DNA of 64,000 bases from Flavobacterium sp. LPB0248 (GTDB taxonomy: Bacteria > Bacteroidota > Bacteroidia > Flavobacteriales > Flavobacteriaceae), in NCBI RefSeq assembly GCF_013388355.1, contig NZ_CP058246.1, positions 3,902,449 through 3,966,448 on the forward strand, given 5' to 3'. The notes beneath the pieces were generated by a model. It searched no databases and was not told the DNA's origin. It saw only the letters and a list, made by a program, of their open reading frames with translations. How positions within the stretch are numbered: position 1 is the stretch's first letter; every line of letters starts with the position of its first letter. The position numbers and the translations under genes are program-made. Positions 45,827 through 54,854 of the stretch are shown one piece after another.

Positions 45827-46663
45827 CTACAAATCTCTATTTTTTAATAATTTGTAAGAAAAATATATAAACGCGAAAGTCCAAGCTAAAACGATTAAAA
45901 CAGCAAAATAATCTACACTAAAATCAGCATCTGTTTCAATTCCCATTTGTGTGCCAATGTTTTTCACGACAGACAATCTTGGCCCTGGATTAACAATTAA
46001 ATTCGACATTGATTCTAATGGGAGAAACTGTGTTATTTTTTTGTCAGTATCACTGTCTGGAAAAATTTTAAATGCTAAAGTGCCTCGTACAATTGCCTCA
46101 ATTATGTTCCAAACCAAAAGAAAGCCCAATGCAAAAGCAGAACGTTTTACTAAAATTCCTAAAAATAAACAGAACGAAAAGAAACCAGTTAATTTTACAA
46201 AAAAGGCCAGAAGGTAATCTAAGTCGCTAAAAATAATACTAAACTCTGTGTAAGAAGAAAAGCATAATCCTAAAGCCAGACTCATTAAAAAGACAAAAAC
46301 GGTAGATGCAAAAGCAAATAAAACTACAGTTAAGAATTTTGATAAAATAAATTCTTTTTTACTGAGACCGTCAATTAAGTTTTGTTTTAAAGTTCCGTAG
46401 CTATATTCATTCGCCATCATCGAAACGATTACAATAGCCAAAAAGAATTTAAGCCAAGCCGCAACATAAGTATTAAAATGCCAAATAAAAGGAAAATTAA
46501 AGATTCCCATTTCAGCCAAATGAAATTTAAATGGCCCAATATCAAACTTAATAGCTGCGATTAAAGCAATAAAAGAAAGTAATATAAAGTAAGTTAAAGT
46601 TAATACTCGGCTGGCTTTGTTCATCCAGATTTTTTGTAATTCTATAGAGAGAAGTCTTTTCAT
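45827..46663 (-). CDS. ABC-2 type transporter permease
   Basis: A 278-residue membrane protein with about six helices. The sequence VSMMANEYSYGTLKQNLIDGLSKKEFILSKFL is the typical ABC-2 permease loop (key words NEYSYGTLKQNLIDG). It pairs with the ATP-binding subunit encoded three bases upstream. Such pairs export drugs, lipids or peptides; the substrate is not evident. Confidence 0.87.
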   Translation of the reverse strand: MKRLLSIELQKIWMNKASRVLTLTYFILLSFIALIAAIKFDIGPFKFHLAEMGIFNFPFIWHFNTYVAAWLKFFLAIVIVSMMANEYSYGTLKQNLIDGLSKKEFILSKFLTVVLFAFASTVFVFLMSLALGLCFSSYTEFSIIFSDLDYLLAFFVKLTGFFSFCLFLGILVKRSAFALGFLLVWNIIEAIVRGTLAFKIFPDSDTDKKITQFLPLESMSNLIVNPGPRLSVVKNIGTQMGIETDADFSVDYFAVLIVLAWTFAFIYFSYKLLKNRDL

Positions 46664-46666
46664 GGT

Positions 46667-47578
46667 TTAGTTTTTTTGGGCGATAGCGTTTTTGGTTAAT
46701 TCTAAAAATTGTGCTTCTAGACTGTTTTTACGTTTTACTAAATGACTTAAAACAATGTTTTTAGAAAACAAAAACTGATTTAAGTCTGAAGCCGATAAAT
46801 CAGATTTTAGATAAACTAAAACTTTTCCGTCTTCTTCAGCAATTCTATCTACAGCAGGATGTTCTTGTAAGGCTGATTTTAAAATTAAATTATCATTTGA
46901 CTGCACTTCGAAGAAACCTTCATTTGAAGACATTCCATCAACAGAACCTGAGTATAAAACTTCGCCTTTTCTTAAAACAATGACTTGTGAACAAACTTTT
47001 TCTACTTCATCCAATAAATGTGAAGCAAGCAGAATAGTAGTTCCTTGCGAAGCAATTTTTTTTATGATATCTCGAATTTGATGAATTCCTTGCGGATCTA
47101 ATCCGTTAGTTGGTTCATCTAAAATTAAAATTTCCGGATCGTTTAAAAGTGCTGATGCAATTGCCAGACGCTGTTTCATTCCTAATGAAAAAGTACTGAA
47201 CTTGCTATCTTTTCTTTCGATCAAACCTACTAATTCCAATTTTTCATTGACTTTAGAATAGTTGATGTTTTTGATTTTGCAAACCAATTTCAAGTTTTGC
47301 TCAGCTGTCATGTATGGATAAAAATTAGGCCTTTCTATAATAGCGCCCACTTTTTTCAACGCGTCATGAGTTTCCACATTACCATCAAACCAGCGATAAC
47401 TGCCAGACGATTTATTAACAACATTCAATACAATTCCTAATGTAGTCGATTTTCCGCTGCCGTTTGGCCCTAGAATGCCATAAACACGACCTTTTTGTAT
47501 TTGAAAAGATACATTTTTCAAAGCCTGAATTCGGCCGTATCTTTTACTTAAATTCTCAATGGTTAATATGGTTTCCAA
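46667..47578 (-). CDS. ABC transporter ATP-binding protein
   Basis: A 303-residue ABC subunit. Walker A is LGPNGSGKST near residue 37-46, the signature FSLGMKQRLAIA lies near 140, Walker B is ILILDEPTNGLDP, and the H-loop lies in LLASHLLDEVE. The C-terminal 80 residues form a domain usual in the bacitracin/antibiotic exporter-type subunits. The start codon is TTG; no in-frame ATG precedes METILTIENL. It is first in a three-gene leftward operon. Confidence 0.9.
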   Translation of the reverse strand: METILTIENLSKRYGRIQALKNVSFQIQKGRVYGILGPNGSGKSTTLGIVLNVVNKSSGSYRWFDGNVETHDALKKVGAIIERPNFYPYMTAEQNLKLVCKIKNINYSKVNEKLELVGLIERKDSKFSTFSLGMKQRLAIASALLNDPEILILDEPTNGLDPQGIHQIRDIIKKIASQGTTILLASHLLDEVEKVCSQVIVLRKGEVLYSGSVDGMSSNEGFFEVQSNDNLILKSALQEHPAVDRIAEEDGKVLVYLKSDLSASDLNQFLFSKNIVLSHLVKRKNSLEAQFLELTKNAIAQKN

Positions 47579-47659
47579 ATTTTTCTGGTTTTAGTTTTTA
47601 GTATGACGAGCCAAGTTGTTTTTTGTTACTTTAAATTCTGACTTTAAATCGTATTCACG

Positions 47660-47667
47660 TAAATTTG
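47660..47667 (+). promoter_or_regulatory. -7 box TAAATTTG, fixes the start of the downstream gene
   Basis: TAAATTTG is 17 bases before the ATG at 47685. A transcript starting just downstream would not contain the TTG at 47616, so the shorter protein is preferred. Confidence 0.5.
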
Positions 47668-47684
47668 TAATAAAGATATTCAAA

Positions 47685-48737
47685 ATGAGCGAGCCTTTAA
47701 TGGTTTTAAAAAAACCGTCTTACCCTTTAACACAGCCACTTTTAAGTTATTTAGAGCGATACGAACGTATTTCTAAAGTTTCTGTGTTTTATGATGACTT
47801 GCTTCGTTTTTCAGGTTCTATAAATGTTTACGACAAACACGATACAGATACACTCTGGATCAGGGTTTATTATGGAGAATTTGAGCGCAATGAAATCGAT
47901 TTGAATCTAAAGAAAATATATTCGCTTCTGCATTCTGATGGAAATAGTGAAATTATTCAATATCTAAATGTCGATGCAATTGATTATTGTACGTTTGGAA
48001 ATTCAAAACCTTTTAGAATTAAGGTTCGAAATATTCTAAATGACAACTATGTTCATTTTTATATCAAAAAAGCCGATGCTTCTCGTATTTACGGATTGGA
48101 GTTGGAAGACATTCTTTCGCCAGATAAAATCAACTTTCTAGTTTATAAAGATACTCTAATAGAGGAACACATTATAGGAATTCCGGGCGATGTTTTTATG
48201 GATACGTTGTTAGATAAATGCAGTGAAATGGAAAAGGCGCAAATTGCAAAAGAGTTCGTCAAGTTTAACGAACGCTGTATGATTCGTCTTTTAGGGGATA
48301 TGCGTGCCTATAATTATGTAATTGTCCCAATTCACGATTTTGATCAAGTGGTTTATAAAATTCGTCCAATCGATTTTGATCAGCAATGTTACGAGGGAAA
48401 TTTTAAAGTATATCGTCCGCAGTTTTTCAAGGAAAATTTTCCGATGATTCAATTAATCAAAGAGAAATTAGAAGAACGTTCGATTATTCAGTACAAAGAT
48501 GAAGAAAGAGCGATTTTGGCGAAACGTATTCATTCTGCCGAAACGAGAATCAAAAAATTGTTGAATATTATGTGCCACGATACTATTTCCACACAAGAGC
48601 ATTTGACACAATTGAAAATGGAATTGTACCGTTATACGAATGATATGAAATTTAAGAATGCAAAATCGATGGGGCATGTAATGCATGCTGCATTTGAATT
48701 TATTACACGTAATTTTAAAAATACTAACTTAGTTTAA
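47685..48737 (+). CDS. conserved protein of unknown function with a kinase-like motif pattern
   Basis: A 350-residue protein from the ATG (MSEPLMVLKK). I do not recognise a named family. The middle region shows LLGDMRAYNYV with Asp205 and Asn210 at D+5 spacing, then RPIDFDQQ with Asp230 and Asp232. This resembles the catalytic loop and metal-binding Asp of protein-kinase-like folds. The C-terminus is helical and basic. It has no signal peptide or membrane helix and is divergent from the ABC operon. A kinase or phosphotransferase is a hypothesis only. Confidence 0.6.
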   Translation: MSEPLMVLKKPSYPLTQPLLSYLERYERISKVSVFYDDLLRFSGSINVYDKHDTDTLWIRVYYGEFERNEIDLNLKKIYSLLHSDGNSEIIQYLNVDAIDYCTFGNSKPFRIKVRNILNDNYVHFYIKKADASRIYGLELEDILSPDKINFLVYKDTLIEEHIIGIPGDVFMDTLLDKCSEMEKAQIAKEFVKFNERCMIRLLGDMRAYNYVIVPIHDFDQVVYKIRPIDFDQQCYEGNFKVYRPQFFKENFPMIQLIKEKLEERSIIQYKDEERAILAKRIHSAETRIKKLLNIMCHDTISTQEHLTQLKMELYRYTNDMKFKNAKSMGHVMHAAFEFITRNFKNTNLV

Positions 48738-48747
48738 AAAAAAAATC

Positions 48748-48812
48748 ACCATGTAAGTTATATAAGTTCATTAAGTCATGCTCCTTAAATTATCTTATAT
48801 AACTTATATGGT
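48748..48812 (+). terminator. long-loop hairpin between two genes
   Basis: ACCATGTAAGTTATATAAG and CTTATATAACTTATATGGT are inverted with one mismatch, enclosing 27 bases, followed by TTTT. An ATG at 48778 inside this hairpin was rejected as a gene start. Confidence 0.6.
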
Positions 48813-48831
48813 TTTAAAAAAAATAAATCTT

Positions 48832-49695
48832 ATGAAAAAATCTTTTTTAGTTGTTGTTTCTATAGTTTTACTAGCTTGCCAGAAGCAATCAGGTTCTGAT
48901 TTAAAAGAGCTTTATTCCCTTCCAAAGAAATTAAAGGAAGTTTCTGGGATTACGTATTTTCCTGAAACCAACACTCTTTATACTTTAGAAGATAGTGGAA
49001 ATAAAAATGCTCTTTATGCCATCGATTCTAAAGGAAAATTAGCTAAAACAATCACAATTTCGAATGCCACAAATGTAGATTGGGAAGATATTACTAAAGA
49101 TAAAAGTGGAAATATTTACATTGGTGATTTTGGAAATAATGATAACGAAAGAAGAGATTTGTGTATTTATAAAGTCGCAAAAAATCAATTGAATAATGGT
49201 GTGGCTAAAGCCGAATATAAAATTTCATTTTCATACCCAGAACAAACAGAATTTCCTCCAAAGAAAAAAGAAATGTTCTATGATGTTGAAGGTTTCTTTG
49301 AACTGAACGGCTATTTCTATCTATTTACCAAAAACAGAAGCAAAGGTTTTGACGGAACTGCTTTTATTTACAAAATCAAGAATGCCGCTGGAACTCAGAA
49401 AGCAGTAAAGATTGGAGAATTTAAAACATGCAACAATTATAATCATTGTGTGCTGACAAGTGCATCAATTAGTCCAGACGGAAAAAAAGTTGCTTTATTA
49501 AGTCATGACAAAGTGCTTTTGTTTAAAGGATTTAAAGGAGATTTATTTCATAAAGGAACTCAAACCGAAATTAATCTGAATCACTTCTCGCAAAAAGAAG
49601 CCATTGTTTTTAAAGACAACAACACCTTACTTATAGCCGACGAAAAAACAAATAAAATAGGAGGAAAGGTTTATGAGTTTCTTCTAAGTCGCTAA
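48832..49695 (+). CDS. lipoprotein with beta-propeller-like repeats
   Basis: A 287-residue lipoprotein beginning MKKSFLVVVSIVLLACQK. Starting 18 codons upstream would spoil the signal and lie in a hairpin. The body holds repeats of the kind SGITYFPETNTLYTLEDSGN, DWEDITKDKSGNIYIGDFGNN and ASISPDGKKVALLSHDK, which suggest a beta-propeller or SMP-30/phytase-like fold. The ligand or reaction is unknown. A cluster of palindromic repeats follows the gene. Confidence 0.65.
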   Translation: MKKSFLVVVSIVLLACQKQSGSDLKELYSLPKKLKEVSGITYFPETNTLYTLEDSGNKNALYAIDSKGKLAKTITISNATNVDWEDITKDKSGNIYIGDFGNNDNERRDLCIYKVAKNQLNNGVAKAEYKISFSYPEQTEFPPKKKEMFYDVEGFFELNGYFYLFTKNRSKGFDGTAFIYKIKNAAGTQKAVKIGEFKTCNNYNHCVLTSASISPDGKKVALLSHDKVLLFKGFKGDLFHKGTQTEINLNHFSQKEAIVFKDNNTLLIADEKTNKIGGKVYEFLLSR

Positions 49696-49840
49696 GGTTC
49701 TAAGGTGCTGAGATACTAAGAAAAGATTAGCCACGAATTCACGAATTTTAATTAAATTATTCGTGAATTCGTGGCTATTTTTTTTAGCTCATAGTAGAGA
49801 AAACCTTAGAGCCTTAGCATCTCAGTACCTTAGCACCTTT
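49685..49840. repeat. nested palindromic repeats between convergent genes
   Basis: An inner hairpin (49728-49777, arms AGCCACGAATTCACGAAT) matches the one at 8921-8971. Around it, CTAAGGTGCTGAGATACTAAG on the left and inverted CTTAGCATCTCAGTACCTTAG on the right form an outer stem. The outer words also occur at 6503-6556. Confidence 0.75.
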
Positions 49841-49841
49841 T

Positions 49842-52800
49842 TTAAAAACTATATGCTGCTCCAAAAATCAATCTTCCAACTTCGTCAGGAGACTTAAAAT
49901 ATGAGATTCTAGCTGTAATAACATTTATGGCATTCAACCAAAGTCCACCGCCGTAATCTTGGTGCCATTTTCTTGATTCTTCACCATCAAGCCAGACTCT
50001 TCCGTAGTCGAAACCACCTAAAATTCCATAAGTAAATGGGACAATTGTTTTGCGGATTTTTCCAATAGTTAAACGTAAATCTGAACTTTGAGAGAAATAC
50101 GAACTTCCTAAGAAACGCTCATTTCTATAGCCGCGTAAATCCGTGTCTCCTCCTAAAGAAGCACCTTGGTAGAATTCATAATTATTGTTGAAAATAGCCT
50201 TTCCTTTAACGTAAGTGGCTAATATTAGTTTTCCGTTATGATCGATTTTATGAGTAAATCCTAAGAAGCTTTCCAGAGTTGGGAAATTTTTCTTTGTGTC
50301 ATCTAAATTAGCTGTCCAAGTTGCTGCAATCATAAAAGCCATCCCTAAAGTTGGTTTTGTGGCAAAATCTGAATTTTTAAACTGATATTTTACTTTTAAG
50401 CTTCCGTAATTCTGACTGTCAAATACATCTGGATTTACAATTCCAGGAATATTAATGTATCTGTTTTCGGTATCTTCAACAGTCATTCTCTGGAAGATTG
50501 GCTGAACGCTAAACTCACTTCCATATCTTCCAACATGGCGAATGGCACCCGAAGCATTAAATTTTCTAATGCGGACACGATTGTAATCCATTCCTAAATT
50601 ATCATCATATTGCGATTCATTTCCATAACCAAAATAATTCATCGCAAAATTCGGAGTTGTATACAATGATTCCACATCAATAACCCATTTGCCTAATAAT
50701 CCAGGGAAATGTGCAGCATAATTAAACTCTAAACCTCCAGTAGCAAAGTAGTAGAAAGCATTAAAAATATGTCTTTGCGTGTACGGATTTTGTTTAAAAT
50801 TATTAACAGTATAATTTACGTTAACTCCCATTTTTACTCCATCATCTGGATTGTATCCAATGTTTGGAAGACCAGAAACTACATTATATTTAGGTCTTTC
50901 ATAATTGTAGGCATTAACTTCGTAATCGTCTGTAAGCTGTGTTTGAGTTTTAGAATCGAGATTATAAGTGTTTTCTTTTGATTTGAAATCGTAAACAATA
51001 ACCTTTCTTCCGTTTTCAATATTGTAAGTATCATTGTTCTGGCCTCCAATCAAACGAATTTTAATGCTAGATTTTTGATCTCCTTTTACTTCAAAAACAT
51101 CATTATCGTCTAGTCCGTAAATCCAAAGATTTTTGGTTTTGTCGTCGGTTACATTTTTGGTATAAAGCAATTCATCGCCTTCTTTTTTAATTCTGAAAAC
51201 CTGAATTTCAATTCCTTTCTTTACATTATGATTTAAAACAAACTTGTCTTTTTTATCTGTTCCCGCAATCATGACGGTTTTATCTAACACATCAGAATAT
51301 TCGCGAGCATATTTCTGAAGATCTTTTTTTCTGCTTTTTAGTTTTGCTTTGATTTCATCAACCGTTTCGTCCTGAACTTCTTTTGGCATATTCTTGAAAG
51401 CTAGATCAATATCTGCGTCTGTCAGGTTTTCTTGAATGTATTTGGCTTGTTCAACCCAGTCTTTTTCTCCGGCAGTTTTTAGAAATGCTAAATCCATTGG
51501 ATAAGGTTCTCTTCCAAGCCATTTTACATTGATTCGATCCCCTTTAAAAGATCTCATGTGACGAAGAGGAGGCATATTCATTATAAGTGAAAGCAAAGCA
51601 CCGTCGTATTTTACAAAAGCCTGGTCGCGATCTCTAGGAATAGGTCTGTAAATTACTTTTCCATCTTCTTTATATTCAGCCCAACGCCATTGATCGCTGT
51701 GTCGGTCCCAATCACCTAAAAGAATATCAAATAAACGCGCTTTAATATATTCTTTTTCATCGACAGTATATTTTTCGTCCTTATGAAGATTCAACATCAT
51801 ATCATCAGTTCCGATAATGTTGCTTGGTTTTCCAAAATTTTTGCCGTCAAGATGATTGTCAGCAGGCCTTTCTTCAACCATATACAACTGATCTCCAAAA
51901 CTTGCATTAAACTCGCCCAAACCATTTTGCTTCGGTATATAATATAAAATTGGATTAGTATGCCTAAGTCCAATTTGATCAGACATGCTTCCAATCGCAA
52001 AAGAAGAATAAGGATGGGAAGTCGTATAAAAATCAAATAAAAAATCTTCGGCGTATGTTTTTTCAAATTCATTTACCACATATTGATCTTTAAAAGCTAC
52101 TGATTGTAAAAATGTTGTCGCACTTTTTTTCATAGCACGCATCACATATTCACGCCCTTGAGGATCTGACATTCTCAAGGAAATGGACTGATGTCCTCCA
52201 CCTTCGCGAATTGGTTTTAGTCCGCCTTTTAAAGTGTCAACTGTCGCTGTTGTAGCTTCAATTGGCATACTATAATATTTTCTATAATGCTGACCGAATA
52301 GAAATTTGTGAAATGCACTTTTTTGAGTCATTTTTGGAGAATAAATAGAAGTGGTCACAGTTGCAGGAAACTTATTTGGAATATCTGAAGCCCAATTGAT
52401 TTCTTTGGCTTTTATTATTTCACGTTCGAAAAGCAGTTTTTCTTTGCCATTTTCATTTCCATAAAAAGAAACTTTTGCATCTCCGCTTTTAAACATTGTC
52501 AGTGTTGCATAACCATTTCCTCCATATGAAAAATCGTATGGACTAATAGCTCTTGCAGCTTCCGATTTTGATCCTGCGCCACTAATAATCTGCTGAATAT
52601 TTTCTTTGCTGATATATTGTAAATTATGATCATGACCTGAAACTACAATTACATTTTTCTGTTTTTGCAAAAGCGTTTTAATTCTTTTAGCATAAATCGT
52701 GTATTGTTTATTTTGAATGTCCTGCGGACTTGCGCCAGATGTTTTTCGCAACAAATTAATGAAGGAACCAATTACCGGAAGCGGAATTTTTTGCTCTAAA

Positions 52801-53573
52801 GGAAATAACTGTTTTTCTAATGAAAATTGTCCGCCATGTGTCCCATTACTTAATAGCGGATGATGAATGGCTAAGACAACTGTCTTTTCCTGATTTTTAT
52901 TTAAAAGTCCTTCTAACTCTTCAAAAAAAGCTTCTCTAGTTTTGATTTCGCAATTGTCATTTATAGTTGGGTGATCGTTCCAATCTTCCAGAAACCACTC
53001 ACTATCAATAGCTATCAACGTCGTAACGCTGTCAATTTTTACATTTTCGATAGGACAAGATTTTCTCGGAAGAAATGCTTTTTTATCGTTTAAATATTTC
53101 GTCACAAAATCAGACTGACGCTCCAAACCTTTGATGCCACTGTACCAATCATGATTTCCAGGAATTACGATTGTTTTTCCTTTAAAACCTTGAGTTAATT
53201 TTAGTTGATTCGTTAATTTAGTTTCTGCCAAAGCTTTATCTTCAGAATGTTTGTCACTCGGAAAACCTTTCGGATAAATATTATCACCCAAGAAAAGCAA
53301 TGTCGATTTTTTGCTCGCTTTTTTTAGTTTTTGATGTAAAAGTTCCAGTGTCTGCTGTGCCTGTTCTTCGTCGGCATTTCCAGCATCACCAACAAGAAAA
53401 AAGGTGTGTGCAATTTTTATGGTATCTGTTGCGTTTTCTGTTTCGTTGGCACTTACACTTTTTCCATATTGCGGTTTGCGGGTCGCGCAGGAATAAACAA
53501 TGAAGAGTGCCACTATTGCTATTAAAAAGTTTTTAATCTTGGCAATAAAATGATTATCCAAAAACAATTTCAT
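49842..53573 (-). CDS. metallophosphoesterase fused to an outer-membrane Omp85-like barrel
   Basis: A 1243-residue lipoprotein (lipobox Cys29). The N-terminal calcineurin-like phosphoesterase domain at about 55-330 has GDAG at 62-65, GDN at 96-98, GNHDW at 139-143, then AIHHPL and SGHDHN for metal binding. The middle region (about 420-750) holds GDWDRHSDQW (Asp623, Gln628) and RDRDQAF (647-653), reminiscent of kinase-like catalytic and metal sites. The C-terminal part (about 880-1243) is beta-barrel, with GGDTDLRGYRNERFLG and the terminal strand LIFGAAYSF like BamA/Omp85. This is a large, unusual combination; the substrate and whether the enzyme lies on the cell surface are unknown. Confidence 0.75.
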   Translation of the reverse strand: MKLFLDNHFIAKIKNFLIAIVALFIVYSCATRKPQYGKSVSANETENATDTIKIAHTFFLVGDAGNADEEQAQQTLELLHQKLKKASKKSTLLFLGDNIYPKGFPSDKHSEDKALAETKLTNQLKLTQGFKGKTIVIPGNHDWYSGIKGLERQSDFVTKYLNDKKAFLPRKSCPIENVKIDSVTTLIAIDSEWFLEDWNDHPTINDNCEIKTREAFFEELEGLLNKNQEKTVVLAIHHPLLSNGTHGGQFSLEKQLFPLEQKIPLPVIGSFINLLRKTSGASPQDIQNKQYTIYAKRIKTLLQKQKNVIVVSGHDHNLQYISKENIQQIISGAGSKSEAARAISPYDFSYGGNGYATLTMFKSGDAKVSFYGNENGKEKLLFEREIIKAKEINWASDIPNKFPATVTTSIYSPKMTQKSAFHKFLFGQHYRKYYSMPIEATTATVDTLKGGLKPIREGGGHQSISLRMSDPQGREYVMRAMKKSATTFLQSVAFKDQYVVNEFEKTYAEDFLFDFYTTSHPYSSFAIGSMSDQIGLRHTNPILYYIPKQNGLGEFNASFGDQLYMVEERPADNHLDGKNFGKPSNIIGTDDMMLNLHKDEKYTVDEKEYIKARLFDILLGDWDRHSDQWRWAEYKEDGKVIYRPIPRDRDQAFVKYDGALLSLIMNMPPLRHMRSFKGDRINVKWLGREPYPMDLAFLKTAGEKDWVEQAKYIQENLTDADIDLAFKNMPKEVQDETVDEIKAKLKSRKKDLQKYAREYSDVLDKTVMIAGTDKKDKFVLNHNVKKGIEIQVFRIKKEGDELLYTKNVTDDKTKNLWIYGLDDNDVFEVKGDQKSSIKIRLIGGQNNDTYNIENGRKVIVYDFKSKENTYNLDSKTQTQLTDDYEVNAYNYERPKYNVVSGLPNIGYNPDDGVKMGVNVNYTVNNFKQNPYTQRHIFNAFYYFATGGLEFNYAAHFPGLLGKWVIDVESLYTTPNFAMNYFGYGNESQYDDNLGMDYNRVRIRKFNASGAIRHVGRYGSEFSVQPIFQRMTVEDTENRYINIPGIVNPDVFDSQNYGSLKVKYQFKNSDFATKPTLGMAFMIAATWTANLDDTKKNFPTLESFLGFTHKIDHNGKLILATYVKGKAIFNNNYEFYQGASLGGDTDLRGYRNERFLGSSYFSQSSDLRLTIGKIRKTIVPFTYGILGGFDYGRVWLDGEESRKWHQDYGGGLWLNAINVITARISYFKSPDEVGRLIFGAAYSF

Positions 53574-53599
53574 AATTTAGTGGTATAAAAATATTCTTT

Positions 53600-54778
53600 A
53601 TGAATCTAATAGAACAATCCGAGGATTTTGTCGGGAATTTACTCAAAGATAAACTTTCTAATTTATATTCTTACCATAATTTTAATCATACTTTTACGGT
53701 TGTTACAGCAGTAAAAGAACTTTGCAAAAAAGAAGATGTAAGTGGTGAGGACAAGGAAGCGCTTTTGGTGGCTGCATGGTTTCACGACACCGGATATATT
53801 GAAGGGTATGAAAATCATGAGAAGAAAAGTACCGAAATTGCCGCCAACTTTTTGCGCGAAAAAGGAAAATCGGAAGAATTTATAGCACTCGTTTCAAGTC
53901 TGATTCTGGCTACAGTTAAAGAATATGAACCAAAAACGCATCTTGAAAAAATTATAAGAGACGCAGATTACGCTCATTTAATGGGAGCGGAATATGCTAC
54001 AACTTGCGAATTATTGCGTTTGGAATTGAAAAATGCTGGAATAGTTAGTTTTTCTAATGCCGAATGGACAAGAGAAAACCTCAATTTTTTATTAAACAAG
54101 CATAGATTTTATACTGATTATGCCTTGAGAAAATGGCAGCCTTTGAAAGAAAAAAATCTATTATTAATTCAGAAAAAAATCAATAAACAGGAATTGAAAG
54201 CAGCTGCAGCGCTAGAAGAAGAAAACAAAAAGAAAGATAAAATAGAAAAACCAGATCGCGGGATCGATACTTTATTTCGTGTCACGCTTGGAAACCATAC
54301 TCGTTTAAGCGGTATTGCCGATAGTAAAGCTAATATTTTATTGTCTGTAAATGCGATTATTATCTCGATTGCATTATCATCTATTATTCCAAAACTGGAT
54401 AGTCCCAAAAATGCGCATTTGGTTGTTCCAACATTTATTATGCTAATGTCGAGTGTAATTACAATTATTTTTGCGATTCTTTCGACACGTCCAAAAGTGA
54501 CATCAGGATTTTTTACAAGAGATGATGTTGAAGCTAAAAAAGTGAATCTGATGTTTTTTGGAAATTTCTACAAAATGCCTCTCGAAGATTATGATTGGGC
54601 AATGAACGAAATGATGAAAGATCGTGATTATTTGTACTCGACAATGATCAAAGATTTGTATTATCTGGGATTGGTTTTACAGCGAAAATATAATTTACTC
54701 CGAATTGCCTATAACTTTTTTATGTTCGGAATTATCATAACGGTGATTGCGTTTGTGATTGCTTTTAAGTCTATTTAA
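53600..54778 (+). CDS. HD phosphohydrolase fused to a PycTM (DUF5706) membrane domain
   Basis: A 392-residue protein. The N-terminal HD domain covers about 1-180: His30 in HNFNH, His62-Asp63 in WFHDTGY, and DADYAHLMG. A charged linker (about 195-220) leads to a Pycsar-effector-type membrane domain, 221-392, recognised by GNHTRLSGIADSKANILLSVN wording (242-251 is SKANILLSVN). It has three membrane helices at about 246-264, 275-294 and 368-390. PycTM domains are cyclic-nucleotide-linked effectors in phage defence. An HD hydrolase in the same chain would suit nucleotide turnover. No cyclase is adjacent. The start lies only 26 bases from the divergent metallophosphoesterase gene. Confidence 0.8.
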   Translation: MNLIEQSEDFVGNLLKDKLSNLYSYHNFNHTFTVVTAVKELCKKEDVSGEDKEALLVAAWFHDTGYIEGYENHEKKSTEIAANFLREKGKSEEFIALVSSLILATVKEYEPKTHLEKIIRDADYAHLMGAEYATTCELLRLELKNAGIVSFSNAEWTRENLNFLLNKHRFYTDYALRKWQPLKEKNLLLIQKKINKQELKAAAALEEENKKKDKIEKPDRGIDTLFRVTLGNHTRLSGIADSKANILLSVNAIIISIALSSIIPKLDSPKNAHLVVPTFIMLMSSVITIIFAILSTRPKVTSGFFTRDDVEAKKVNLMFFGNFYKMPLEDYDWAMNEMMKDRDYLYSTMIKDLYYLGLVLQRKYNLLRIAYNFFMFGIIITVIAFVIAFKSI

Positions 54779-54788
54779 AGCTAATTAA

Positions 54789-54821
54789 CTTTGTCAAAGT
54801 TTCAAACTTTGACAAAGTTTT
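54789..54821 (+). terminator. hairpin terminator after the HD-PycTM gene
   Basis: AACTTTGTCAAAGTTT and AAACTTTGACAAAGTTT are inverted around a single C and followed by TTT. It also serves the converging GAF gene. Confidence 0.75.
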
Positions 54822-54854
54822 TAAACGTTAAGTTGCAAAAAAAAGCTCAACTAT

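Noticed and set aside
47616..47684. Longer start (TTG) for the kinase-like protein
   Set aside because: The -7 box TAAATTTG lies downstream of this codon, and the shorter ATG gives a cleaner N-terminus.
53600..54778. A complete Pycsar defence system
   Set aside because: Only the PycTM-type domain is present. No nucleotide cyclase is encoded within the window, so it is reported as a fusion protein, not as a defence operon.
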